Positions 21,991 through 33,436 of a stretch of DNA of 64,000 bases are shown in pieces. Source of the stretch: Heterodera schachtii. Lineage: Eukaryota; Nematoda; Chromadorea; Rhabditida; Heteroderidae. The notes below the pieces were generated by a model. That model was not told where the DNA came from. It did no database searches and saw nothing but the letters and a program-made list of their open reading frames with translations. Each line of letters starts with the position of its first letter. Position 1 is the stretch's first letter. The stretch is taken from positions 933,035 through 997,034 of the forward strand of contig SIJG01000031.1 in the NCBI GenBank assembly GCA_023374025.1, written 5' to 3'. A program made the position numbers and the translations under genes.

Positions 21991-24585
21991 CTGGTGGTGG
22001 TGCTGTGAGCCGGGCTCAATCCGCTTCACATAGGCGGCCGGGACGAAGCACTGGCGGTCGCTGATCTCCACCTTCTCCAAGTCAATGTTGGACGCGTTCA
22101 GCAGCGTCAGCACGTCGTCCTTTTTCATGGACACTTTGCGTCGCGACTTTACGGTGTACTTAAAGAAAAAACATTGTAAAAATAATACATATTTATAAGG
22201 CATACTTTATTGTTTAATGCTGATAGCAATGATTAATGAGCTCATGATAAAAATTGCGTTGGCATTTCGCACAATTTTGTTAGGATAAATTTAACTAACA
22301 ATTGGGAGTTAATATTAAAAATCTCGGTCAAGTTTTGACTCTAGAAAAATCAAGTCAAGAATTTCTATGAGTTTTTCAGCCATGGGAAATTAACGGTCTT
22401 GATCAGCTTGACCCGCTTATCCCACCCCCTCTTCACTTGCCTCGTACAGTGCCACAACGAATTTCTTGCCCAACTGTCCACCCAACTGCCCATGGCATTT
22501 GCATTGGCCCGCCTCGCCGCGAAACTCCTCAATGGTGGTGTTGAACGCCTTCAAGTTGTTTATCAGTGCCCTGTGCTTCTTCAGCAGAGACTCGGCATTA
22601 TCCTCGTCCTTGCCGTAATCCGTAATGCCCTTAAATTTCAAACTCGATTAACACAGGATCTGCTCAAGAGATGAAGAAAAGTGATGGTAAAAGAGCCGGG
22701 AAAATCAAATAACCCTCTGTTATAGGAACAATGCTGTTACGAATTCTTTGAATAGGGACATACGAAAATCCGATAGTCTTTGATGCATTGTTTATTTGTT
22801 TATTGCAAGCATATGCCTATTTTTTTTTGCTTATTTTGGAAATTCTCTTTTATGGAAATAAACAGGCACCGGGGACAAAACAAAGTTAAAATATTGTACA
22901 GAATCAGTACAGAACTGAAAGAAATAATAAATCGAAATCAGTGGAAATTTTTTTAAAAGGTAAAAAAATTCCACCTCGTTTGCGTCGGCCAGGCACTGGT
23001 GCACTTGCAGCGAGTTTTGCAAGTACTGCTTGCGCTTGTCCGTGTCTTTAAGCGCGCGCCAATTGTCTCGTAATTGGGCTAAATTAAATGTTTTTGCACC
23101 CGTTGAAAACAAAACTCATGCCAAAAAATTCAAGAAATTTCTCGGCTCAAAATCGGATATTTATCCAAAGTCCGAAAATATGCAAAAAATTCCGTCTCAC
23201 ATTTCTTGTCACAAATGTCCGGTGCCAAGAAGTGACCACGTTGGACCATCTGTTCCGCGGATTGTGCAACCTGTGCGTATTTAAAATAGAATTTTTCATT
23301 AAAATAGACCCAATATTAAGGTTAAACTATTCCAAAAATTTGGCTGACATTGCCATAAAAACAAAATTTCAACTCTTTAAAGCTTTGTATTTCCCATCTG
23401 CTGGTCTAAGTTTACGCCATTTGACTGGAAATCAAAGACTTATCTGACTCTAGGCATTCCCTAACTGACAATCTAAGACCATGCTCTACTGTAATATACA
23501 GTAGGCTAAATGTCATTGCAAATTAACACTTACTCTTTGCATTCTCCAATTAACCCACTCACTACCGTACTTTACTGTACCCCCCCCCCACCCACCTGTT
23601 CCATCTGCGGCTCGTGGTTAGCAATTTCGGTGTGCAGTGCGTTCTGCTTCTTGATCAGGTTCTGCACGCCGACCAAGTCACTGCCACGGATTGTCGACGC
23701 CCCGATTAGCTGCTTCTCTCGAATCCATGGCAACTTGTCGTCGATGTCGCGGAACAGCTGGTGATCAAGCAGCAACTCGGTCAACTTTTGCTTCCGGCGC
23801 TGCAACGGCTCGCGCAACGACTCGAAGCGGGCGCGTAACGCCTCGAACTTTTTGCCGATCAGCGGCGGGTTGGAGTGGCATGTGTCGTGGAACTCGCGCG
23901 TCTGATGCCCGATCGCGTCAATGCGTTCCTTGAATTCCAAAAATTTTATTAGGCAACCGGAAAAAAAAATTAAAATGTTTAAATAAATTTTTAGTTTTCT
24001 TTTGGCTTCGAAAAGTTATAATTATTTAGAAATTAAAGATAAATACAATTTTAGACGATTTAAATTTAAGTCCGGCCATTTAATCTTGTTGGCAAACAAT
24101 TATTTTTTAAACAAAATAATTCAATTATTATCAATTTCTCCTGAGTGATCTCTCTCAATAAATTTTTTTTTAAACAATTAACGTTTCTCCGATCAGTGAT
24201 CACTTTCAAAATAACAAAAAAAGAGCGATTTCCAATGATTCTCCGTTCTCAATAAAACTACGCCAACCACCAAGAAAAAGTCACCAGAATCTTGATCGAT
24301 TTCTTTCCATCCCTTCCTGATCATTTTCCCCGTTCGTCCCACCTGGTGCGCGTTGTAGTCACTCTCGACAAGGCCGAATTTCTTCTGCAGATTTTGCACC
24401 GAGATCAGATCCTTGCCGAAGCCCTCGCTGGCCAATTGGCCCTCCAACTCGCTGAGCCACAGCTCCACGTCCTTAATGTTGCGGTTGTACACTTGCTCCT
24501 GGTTGGGCTCATGCAGCTCGGTAACCTTCAGTCCGTTGGCATCGAGCAGCTCGGTCCACAACTGTTCCACCGCGTTGAGACGGAT
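21991..24585 (-). pseudogene. spc-1: Alpha-spectrin, repeats 7-9 and SH3 (main series)
   Basis: Minus-strand exons: 24343-24585 (repeat 7), 23596-23928 and 23201-23270 (repeat 8), 22975-23078 (WRALKDTDKRKQYLQNSLQV), 22441-22629 (ITDYGKDEDNAESLLKKHRA to FVVALYE) and 21991-22158 ([31 protein letters not shown]). The last two build the SH3 domain that interrupts repeat 9 and are joined by a GC-AG intron (GCAAGT donor). The SH3 is unusual: the conserved tryptophan pair after the n-Src loop is replaced by L-E, and the glycine of the RQGF motif is cysteine. The short exon encoding SWM.KEP.V, present in copy A, is missing. These losses suggest a non-functional or much altered copy. Confidence 0.8.
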
Positions 24586-24721
24586 CTGTTGATGAAAAAA
24601 CAATTTTTAATTGATCGATGGAGAATCAAAGTTAAAAAAGTAATCAAGCCAATGATTCTGGTCAGGAATCACAGCTTAAATTGTCACTGGTATTTATCCA
24701 AGCCACTGTTACTACGTTTTT
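23191..24721. repeat. Segmental duplication, copy 2
   Basis: Partner of 10958-12480. Homology ends exactly after ACTACGTTTTT at the right. To the left it drops from near-identity to a visibly diverged spectrin exon. Confidence 0.9.
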
Positions 24722-24749
24722 ATTGAACTTAAAAGTTTGTGCCATTTGG

Positions 24750-26800
24750 AGATTTATGCTTTTTGTGCCCTATCTTCAGTATTTTATTTAAAATAGCTTA
24801 CCTAAGAATTGACTTGAACTTTCGAAAAACCCACAAAAAGGTCATTTAATGAAAATTCATCCTTTAAAATAATTTATATTCAACAAAAATTGGAATAAAA
24901 CAGCTATAAAATTTTTTTATAAGTAACAAAATTTAATTTTATTTATTTATTTTTTGCTTTTTCCTTATGGAAAATTTGGCCGAGACTCAACCGAAGATTG
25001 AGTTAGGCTCAAGACTAACGAGTGTTTAAATCATTTCATTATATTGAAAGTTTTTATAATGAAAAATAAATAAAAATATTACAATAGTTGAAAATAATGC
25101 CAAAATAAACAGCATGGCGTAGACCAAGTATACAGAACGCTCCACTCGATATACCCTCAATAAAAATAGAAAATTAAAATTTTTATGTACAAATTCTTCA
25201 GGTGCCATGAAAATGAAAACCATAGGGTGGACGTGTTCTAACCTTATAAATATTTAATCTTTATTCAGTTTTTACAATATTATACAGAATACACTAATCT
25301 ATTCTCTATGCTAATCCGTCAGTAAATTTTATTAGCGTACCGTATATTCTCTAATATCCCCCAGGGGGGATTTTTTTTCAACCGCTCAGAAAGGGGGGCC
25401 GGGTAATTAGATACGTGGGATAAATGGAGACGGGGCGATTATTTTTCGAAAGATTTCCCCGGCACCGCCGGACCCCATTGAACCATTATTATTTTTTAAT
25501 TTGACCCCAAAATGGCAAAAAGGTGTAATTTTTGGCGCAAGACCACTACAAATTCCTACTTTTTCTCCCAGCGCTGGAAAATTTGAAAATAATTACAAAA
25601 ACATTTTTGGCTGAGTCCGAAAAAAAAGCTGCCTTCCCGAAATTTTTTCTGGATACGGGCCTGAAGCCGGCCTATCTGATGATGATGATGTCCAATTTTA
25701 TATTTTCCTGAGCTCCCAATGGCATGAAACGCACGAAAAACAAGTTTTTTGGTGGTTGTTAAGCTACTTTTCGAGTTATTAATGCCAACTTTCTAGTTTT
25801 TTATTCTGCGTAAAGCTAAAAATTGAAAACTTTTTTTTTGATTATTTTAGCTTTTTGCTAAAGTTTATTTACAAAAATGCAATAAAAACAAAAAAACATA
25901 CCCCCTAAGAATCGACTTAAAAATTTCAGAGAAATACACCCCTAAGAAATAAACATCTCCAAAATTTATCTATTTATTTTCTTAACAAGAACTTTTCGAT
26001 TTTAAATTATTTACCGTAATACGGATTTAGCTTAATTAGTATTTTTAGTTGTCATACTATTTTCTTAATAAAAATTCCATTTTTTCCCCCGGGGGATTCA
26101 TGGAGACGGGGGGGGGGATAATTAGAGATTGTACGGTATTTAATATTGTGTAAACATTTGTTCGATTGATATTTTATGAAAGCTTTATTGGAATTAATTA
26201 TAGCATTTTTACAACTTTTAAGCTTTTTCATTTAATTAAACTATTATTTAAAAATTTTATTATTTAAAATGGGTTTAAGCCTTTTTGTATTGCAGCCCGC
26301 CAAATGGAAAATTTGCCAAATTCGCTAATGCAAAGGAAATTATCGGGGCAAAATTGTGCTCCCTTCGTTTCTGGCCTTTGGCCTCCCATTCCATTCGCAT
26401 TTTTTACAGCACAGAACCGAGGCAAAATTTAGTGCCAGCCGAGGCAAAATTCTACTGCGGAACGTCCCTCCCTCCCCGCCAAAGGAAGTGTCGGCGGCTA
26501 TCGTTTTTAGCTAATGGTAGTTCGAGAAATTGAAGAGCATAGAGAGCATAGGACACAGTGGAGCACCAGACAGCGAGAGAAGGTGGACATACATCAGAGA
26601 AGCAGGCAGGCGAAGGACGAGAACTGAAATAAGCTTCACCTCCCAAAAAAATGTGTAAGATGTATGTGTTCTTCGTTCTTTTTTGGGGCTCCCGTCTCAC
26701 GAGGGGAAGGCCAAATCCCCTGGAGAGGAGAGAGGCAGAAAATGCACATCCATCCGATCCATAGTCGGTCGGGCCAAGCGGAGAAGGGCGGGGGGGGAGA
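24750..26800. other. Intergenic, transposon remnants only
   Basis: AT-rich sequence with the MITE at 25338-26138. A GC-richer stretch (26290-26800) has short ORFs on both strands that I do not recognise and regard as chance. Confidence 0.5.
25338..26138. mobile_element. MITE with TACCGTA ends
   Basis: Left end TACCGTATATTCTCTAAT then a CCCCC run. The right end, reverse-complemented, is TACCGTACAATCTCTAAT then CCCCC. The outermost TA on both sides fits a TA target. About 800 bp, no transposase. Related ends at 5371 and 61686. Confidence 0.7.
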
Positions 26801-26821
26801 GAAAACGCAAACGGCTGGAAG

Positions 26822-27961
26822 CAGGGGTGTGCGAAAACCAAAAAAATAATTTTCGAAAACGAAAACGAAACGAAAATATTTATTTTTCACGAAAACGAAA
26901 CACGAAACGAAAATTAAAAATTTCAAAACTCGAAAATAAAAACGAAACGAAAATTTTTTTTTGGACGAAACGAAACACGAAAACGAAAAAATAGCCGTTT
27001 TCGTACGAAACGACACGAAAAACACGAAAATTTTTTTGAACTAATTTAATCCAGAATTAAGAAACATAAAATTTTATAATTGTATCCTCAAACTAATGTA
27101 ATGAAGATCCGAGTAGATGGAAAAGCTGATGTGGCTCTAGTTCAGGGTGCCGATCGGAAATTTTTCAAAATAAGAACACCAAGGCCAAGAAATAAGATTT
27201 TAGGCTCAAAAATAAGAACATTTGCAAAAAATTTGCTTCAAATCTATTATTTTTACAATTTATTCGATCAAAATGTATTAAATATTATATTTTTAGTCTC
27301 CCATTATCGGTTTTAGCAATTTTGGGGAGGACATAAGCAAATCATAAATTTCGGTGTATTCCGGAATCAAAAAATCAGATTTTTAACATTTTTTGTGGAG
27401 TTTTTTTCCAAAAAATTTTGGTGAATGGGCGATGGGAGAGTGTCCGGCGGTGCCGATAGGCGCCGCCGGGAGAAAATATTAAGAATTTCTATTGAATTTT
27501 GTTAGAAATTAGCCAAATTTTTCAGGAATTTCCGTCTTTTTAAAAGAATTTCATGCGCGAAAATGAGAATTTGGCCGGCAAAAACTTACATTTAAAAAAA
27601 TACTGAAAATTTTAGGAGAATTTTGGGGGTCGGCGGTGCCGACAGGCGCCGCCGGGAAGAATTTTGAAATTTTCAATGAATTTTGTAAAGAATAATATGA
27701 TAATCTGTAGCAAACTTCCACGAGGTTGCTTGTTTTTTTCCCAAAATGGTCATTCTTAAGGGTGTAAATTTTTTCGTATTTTTCGTCCAAATTCCGTCTG
27801 ACGAAAACGAAAATGTAACGAAAATTCAAAATTTTAAAACTCGAAAACGAAACGAAACGAAAATTTTTTGACGGACGAAAACGAAAACACGAAAACGAAA
27901 CTCAAAAAGTGACGAAAAAAGGGGACGACACGAAAACGACACGAAATTTCGCACACCCCTG
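26822..27961. mobile_element. Non-autonomous hAT element, 1.14 kb
   Basis: Perfect 15-bp terminal inverted repeats CAGGGGTGTGCGAAA, flanked by a perfect 8-bp target duplication GCTGGAAG (26814-26821 and 27962-27969). Both subterminal regions are dense in CGAAAACGAAAC motifs (26840-27030; 27795-27945), inverted relative to the ends as in hAT subterminal binding arrays. The middle holds two GC palindromes (about 27437-27470 and 27628-27657). No transposase. Confidence 0.9.
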
Positions 27962-28119
27962 GCTGGAAGCAATTTTCATGTTGATGAATAGGGATGGGAA
28001 TTTAAGCAAATATTTTTTTTTTTTTACTTACTTTAAAGGACCTCTGTTCAATTTTATTTTAAAGATTTTCTAGCCTGTAAAAAAATTAATAAGAAAAATC
28101 GTAAAAATTCGACTTTTTG

Positions 28120-28215
28120 CAATTTTCATTTTGTAACTTTTTTGGTAATTGTCAAATCGCGAAGCAATAGCTTAGAAATAACTCCTAAACATGTTAAGCT
28201 TTTGAATGAACTAAA
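28120..28215 (+). repeat. Dispersed repeat (CAATAGCTTAGAAA family)
   Basis: Shares TTGCAATTTTCAT, TAACTTTTTTGGTAATTG and AAGCAATAGCTTAGAAA with 30780-30900, and in reverse with 57836-58090. AT-rich, class unknown. Confidence 0.5.
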
Positions 28216-28563
28216 ATGCCAAAAATGAATTTAAGACACCAATAATATATAACAAAACAGAATTAAAAGAATGGCTGTCACAACAATTTTTGCTTTTTCA
28301 AATTTAGGAATGTAAATTTTTGTATTGCGAATTTTCAATTTTAATTATCAGATAAATGCAAATATATGAAAAAAAAATTTGGCTAAATTTCCTCTCACGA
28401 AACTCAAATTTATTTAGTTTTTAAGAGTATATTTTTGAAAATTTCCAAAATCATTCTTTAATTAAAAATATTAAATATATCTAAAAATTCAAAAAAAGGC
28501 GAAATATTATGAGTATGGTTTAGAATATGATTTTATTGGGTCTGGGATTTGGACTGATCAAAT

Positions 28564-28707
28564 CAAATTCTCTCCACGTCGGCATTGATTGTCCAAATGG
28601 CACGGCGCATTTCCTCCACCTGTTCCTCCATGCTTGTCCTTGCTTGGTCATTGTCCTCCGTCTCGCGGAACGGCGACAAACATTGGGAATTGCGGCGGCG
28701 CAAAAAC
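28564..28707 (-). CDS. Possible terminal exon, acidic C terminus
   Basis: Following an acceptor (TTTCTATAG) the minus strand encodes FLRRRNSQCLSPFRETED, then TSMEEQVEEMRRAIWTINAD, ending VERI and a stop. GC content is well above the flanks, which supports a real exon. The tail is predicted helical and amphipathic. I do not recognise the protein and found no preceding exon. It lies between two spectrin blocks but is not spectrin. Confidence 0.4.
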
Positions 28708-28799
28708 GCTATAGAAACAATAAAAATAAATTTTTAACTCATATAATATTGAATAAATTCAAAAAATAAAGAATTTAATTATTTTTGTGGAACGTATTT

Positions 28800-31700
28800 A
28801 AAGAGAGAGAAATAGAAAGCCAATGAGAGAATGGAGAAAAGTGAGAGAACAGACAGTCTAGAATGATTATTTGTGCCTTATTTTCGGGGTATTGCGCCGC
28901 CCGCTCAGAAAATTAGGGCCTGATTTTCAGCTTTCCATTTTTTTATATATAATTATCGCTTGAGAAGCCAAGCGATAAAAAAAACATATATTTTTGAGAA
29001 ATATTTTATTTTCAGTGATTTTCAGGGTGTCCGAATTGAAGAAAAATTTTAATTTTAGTGACAATTGCAAAATTTTTCAATTTTTTGGCTTTTTAATCAA
29101 GTTTGTAGATATACAGAAATTTTTGGGTTTAAAAAATGCACATTTATTTTTGGACAGATTCAACATTTATTCGGATGGATGGACAGTCTTTGCCCATTTC
29201 TTGGCAACCAATTGATTTTGACGCAATAAAATTGGCGCGAATTAATCGCCCCGTTTTCCTGACTAAAAAATTGATAAAAAATTCCAAAACGAATTTTCTG
29301 GTTAAAAACAAAAAAATTCGCCACATAAAATTTAAAATGTAATAAAGTAAAATTCAGATAAAAAATATGTTTAAGGATTCGTAACTGTTAACCAATTTTT
29401 TTGAAATTAAGAGAAAATTAAATAAATGAATTTATAATAAGGACAATAAAAATTTATTTATTAATTTAAATATTTAGACTTTTTTAATTTTGAAATGATT
29501 AATAAATTATTGTTAAATGTAATTTTGCATTGGTTTTTAATTATACGTAAGAAAATCACAAAATATAAAAAACACTATTAGGGCACATTTTCAAGTTTTT
29601 TTAATTTTTCATAAGAATTTCTATATAAAAAATGAAAGTATGTACGAAAAAATTTTGAATTATATATGAAAAAGGCCAAAATTAAAGAAAACCCTAAATA
29701 TGTAAAATATTTAAATAAAATTTCCATTTTTATTTTCAAATCCAAAAAGGTGGTTTCCCTACTATTCAGAGAACGTAATCCCAGAAAAAAAGAGCATATA
29801 CAAATAATTTGCAGCACTTCGAATTATCGATGAGTTATATTTTCATTCAAATTTATTACTTTTGGTGAGAAAAGTCCAATTGTCAGATGTTGAATCTAAT
29901 AATTAATTCTTTGTGGTGTGTTTTTAAAAATTTTCGGTCGATTCTTAGGGGTGTATTTTCCGTTTTTAGTGCATTTTTTTTAACAAGTTTTCCAAAAAAT
30001 GGCGAAATATGCACAAAAAGCCTAAATATGCAAATATGCACAAAAATCTCGAAATATGCAAATAAAAGTCCCAACTTTTATACGCAAACAAAAAATAAAT
30101 TTTTTTCGTACTATTTAGATCATGGAGAATACAGGAAAAATGCAGCCCTGATTATTAAATATTAGTTTAAAGCATTAATACAAAAAAAAAAAAAATTATC
30201 TTTATGGTTGTATGACGAGTTCATAATGTTGGTCATGAAATATAGAAATATTGATTGTGAAGATTTATTTTGAATTATGTTCAAAAGCTTATTTTGGCTG
30301 ACACGCATTGGCACAAACAATATTTTTTTAAATTTATATGATTTAAATCTCATTTTCTCTGTAACTATCTTGTTGCGAATTTACGAAACGCGCATGGGTA
30401 TTTGGTTTTTACGAAATGCATTAGCATCAATTAGTTGACCAATTATGCACTTATTACATTAACAATTAAAATCCAAACATTCTTAATGAAGTTATTAATT
30501 ACGTTACCAAGTTCATTTTATTATCGACCGGATAGGACCAAATCGAAAACCGAGGATAAGATTCATTTTTGATTTTTAAAATTATTTAAAGTTTGATAAA
30601 AGCTAATATTTCCTATGGTTTAACAACATTTTCATTCATAAATTATTATATTTTATTTATTATTTCGTTAATTAGTCATTATTCTCCTGGTTTTCTGATT
30701 TTTTGAAAGCAAAAAAAAATTTTTAACAGTAAAAAATTTATTAAGAAAAAACTTCACCAAAAAATCGATTTTTTTTAAATTTTCATGTTATAACTTTTTT
30801 GATAATTGACTAATTGCCAAGCAATAGCTTAGAAAAAGCTTCTTACATTTTAAGCTTTCGAATGATTTGAAATTTGATTTGGTTGGCAAAAAAAAGTTAT
30901 AGCCAAAAAATTGGCTGGGGCCGAACCGCGCAAGGCTGCCAAACTGAGGTTAGCCGAAAAGAATGTACTTTTTTTCTGATTTCCTTTTTATTTTTATTTA
31001 CCGTCCAATTTGGCATTATGTGAACTCAGCATTGAAATCTTCCATTCAAAATTAGCCACGGCATTCCCAGCTCTTCTTCGTTCACTTTTTTTTTGTTTTT
31101 CTTCTGCATTTGGACCAAAAAATAAAGCACGGAAAAATCGGAGTGAGTTGAGAGCTGCTAAAAAATTCACTTATTTTTCCGGATTCTTGAAGAGACAGAG
31201 TTCGGGAATTGGATCAACAGGAAAACATTTTTAGTTTCTAAGTCGCAATAGCGAAGCCATGGACTATCCCAACTTGTCTCGACAATCTAAGAGCCATGGC
31301 CAATTCCAAAAAATTTTTGTAGCTTCTAAAAATTATGCTCTTGGCAAATCGTTGAACTATTTTTTTTGCTCAACGACCGAAAAATGCTTTTCAGTTATTC
31401 CATCCCCCGAAAATTGCTTTATTTTTTAGACTGGCAAAGTTTAAAAAAATAAGTTTCACGGGCCCCAGTTAAAATGGTGTAAGAGATAAATAAATTAACA
31501 TTAAATTGCCGAAGCATTTTCTCAGTATTTTCACATTCCTTTTAATGTCTTTTCATTTAATTTAGTGTTTCTACGTTAGCCAATTTGTCACAAAGGCTAT
31601 GATATTAACGGGGTATTAAGATTTTTCTTGAATAGAATAATTTTATTTATTACTTTTAATATTTACCAGAATAAAAATGATTAATCCGATTAAGTGATTG

Positions 31701-33430
31701 ACTAGCAGCGTGAAAATCGCACGTCAAATATACATAAATGGGAAAGGGGAGGAGTCAGATCGATCGCATATTGGCTAACGGAGAAACTAGAAAATTTACA
31801 AAAATTTGTAAAAATTTTTGCAAATCATTTTTACTAAAATTTTTTCTTGAAATTTTTTTACACAATTTTTGTCAGTTTTTCCACAAATTTTTATTTTAGG
31901 GCGTATTTTCCAAAAATTTCTAAAAATTTCCATCTTTAGGGGTGTATTTTTGAATTTTCTGTGAAAATGCCGAAATTTGGATGTCAAATATGGAAATATG
32001 GACAAAAATCCGAAATATGGAAAATACGGGGTTTTTTACCATTACCGATTACCGCTCAACTCTGTAAAAAGGCATCCTAGAAGCATCAAACCAAGCTAAA
32101 AATACTATTTACGTGGTTTTTAGGCCGAAATAAGTGTGCAAAAAAAATATGGAAATCCATATAAATCCGGTCCTAATAATAAATAAATTTTCAATTGGAA
32201 AATCTCCGGCTCGGCTTTTTTCATCGGTGACAAATTCCGTATTTCAATTGCACAAAAATCGGAAATTTAGCGTGTGTCAGCTGATGGTTACCAACTCAAA
32301 AAGACCAAATTTTATGAATCGAGTCCAAATTTTTCAACGGGCTTTATGGTATAACCAAGTCTGACAACCTTTTCAATAAAAACAAAGCTTAAATTCCCAA
32401 GAATGTTGTCTTCTGACCGATACCAAATCATGAAAAAATGCAAAAAATACGCGTAATTGCGCGTCGTGTCCGCCTCGTGAATTACTCTTTGTTCTGCCAC
32501 AATAAAACCAAATTTATGCAATTAAAATGGTCAAAATTGTTAATATAAATTTGGATGTAGTTAAATTACAAGGAGAGAAATGCCTATGATTTCTTGTTAA
32601 TATTTTCACAAAATTTCCGTGGCGCTGATTGGCCTCACTTTCAAAATGCCACCAATTTAGGAATTTTCGAAGTATTTTATAAACGAAATTGAAACCAAAA
32701 ATGAAAAGTGAACGTGATTTTCATCAGCAGCATCTTTTTAAATATCAAATGACATTGTTTGAAACTTTTTGGGATAGGGAGTATTTATTTTATATCATTT
32801 TCGCAGTGTTTTTTCAAAAAAAATATTTAGGAAGTTGGTGGAGGCGGGGGGGGGGGGGGGAGGTTAAAAACCGCACCCATTCGGTGTTCTTTCATTTTTG
32901 TTGCTTTTTCAATTCATTGTTGTTCACTCGTCGGTCTCTAACGCTTTAACTGTTCTGTCTGCTGACTGTTCTCTTACTCCTTCCTATCTCTGTCTGTTTT
33001 GTTTTGCTCTCTTTTTCTGCAAAAAAGCATAAAAAAAGTCACAAAAACGCCAAAAAAGCACTAAAAATTAAAACTCCTGAAAAATTAGCCAAAAGTTAAA
33101 AACTCCCATTTTTTACAATGTTTTAAGTGTTTATTTATAAAATTTTCATGCATGAAAAACCAAAAAATGGTATTTTTTTAACTTTTGCCTAATTTTTCAG
33201 GAGTTTTTTGCTTTTTTTTTTCAACATTTTTGGCGCGTTTTTTGTGACTTATTGCAATTTTTTAATGATTTTATATGAAAAAAATTTTGGGTCAAATCCC
33301 AAACCAATGTACGATTTTAAAATTAAAAAAAAGAAAATCCACATAAAAATTTGAATAATATTTTTTATTTCACGTCTCGCATTTTAATAAATAATTTTCA
33401 AAAATTCCAAATCAAACAAAAAAAAGCATT
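28800..33430. other. Long AT-rich interval, no gene seen
   Basis: Contains repeat fragments: GGGGTGTATTTTC-type text with AAATATGCA/AAATATGGA runs near 29945-30065 and 31930-32030, the dispersed repeat at 30780-30900, a poly-G tract near 32848-32860 and a TCTGTCTG-rich stretch at 32930-33020 that resembles the complement of 47340-47460. No ORF with convincing composition or splice sites. Confidence 0.5.
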
Positions 33431-33436
33431 TAATGA

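Noticed and set aside
26285..26841. GC-richer stretch with ORFs on both strands
   Set aside because: No recognisable motif, no splice sites, and frames of similar quality on both strands suggest chance.
26636..27025. ORFs rich in KRN/TKR or FVF across the CGAAAAC motifs
   Set aside because: They are translations of the hAT subterminal repeats.
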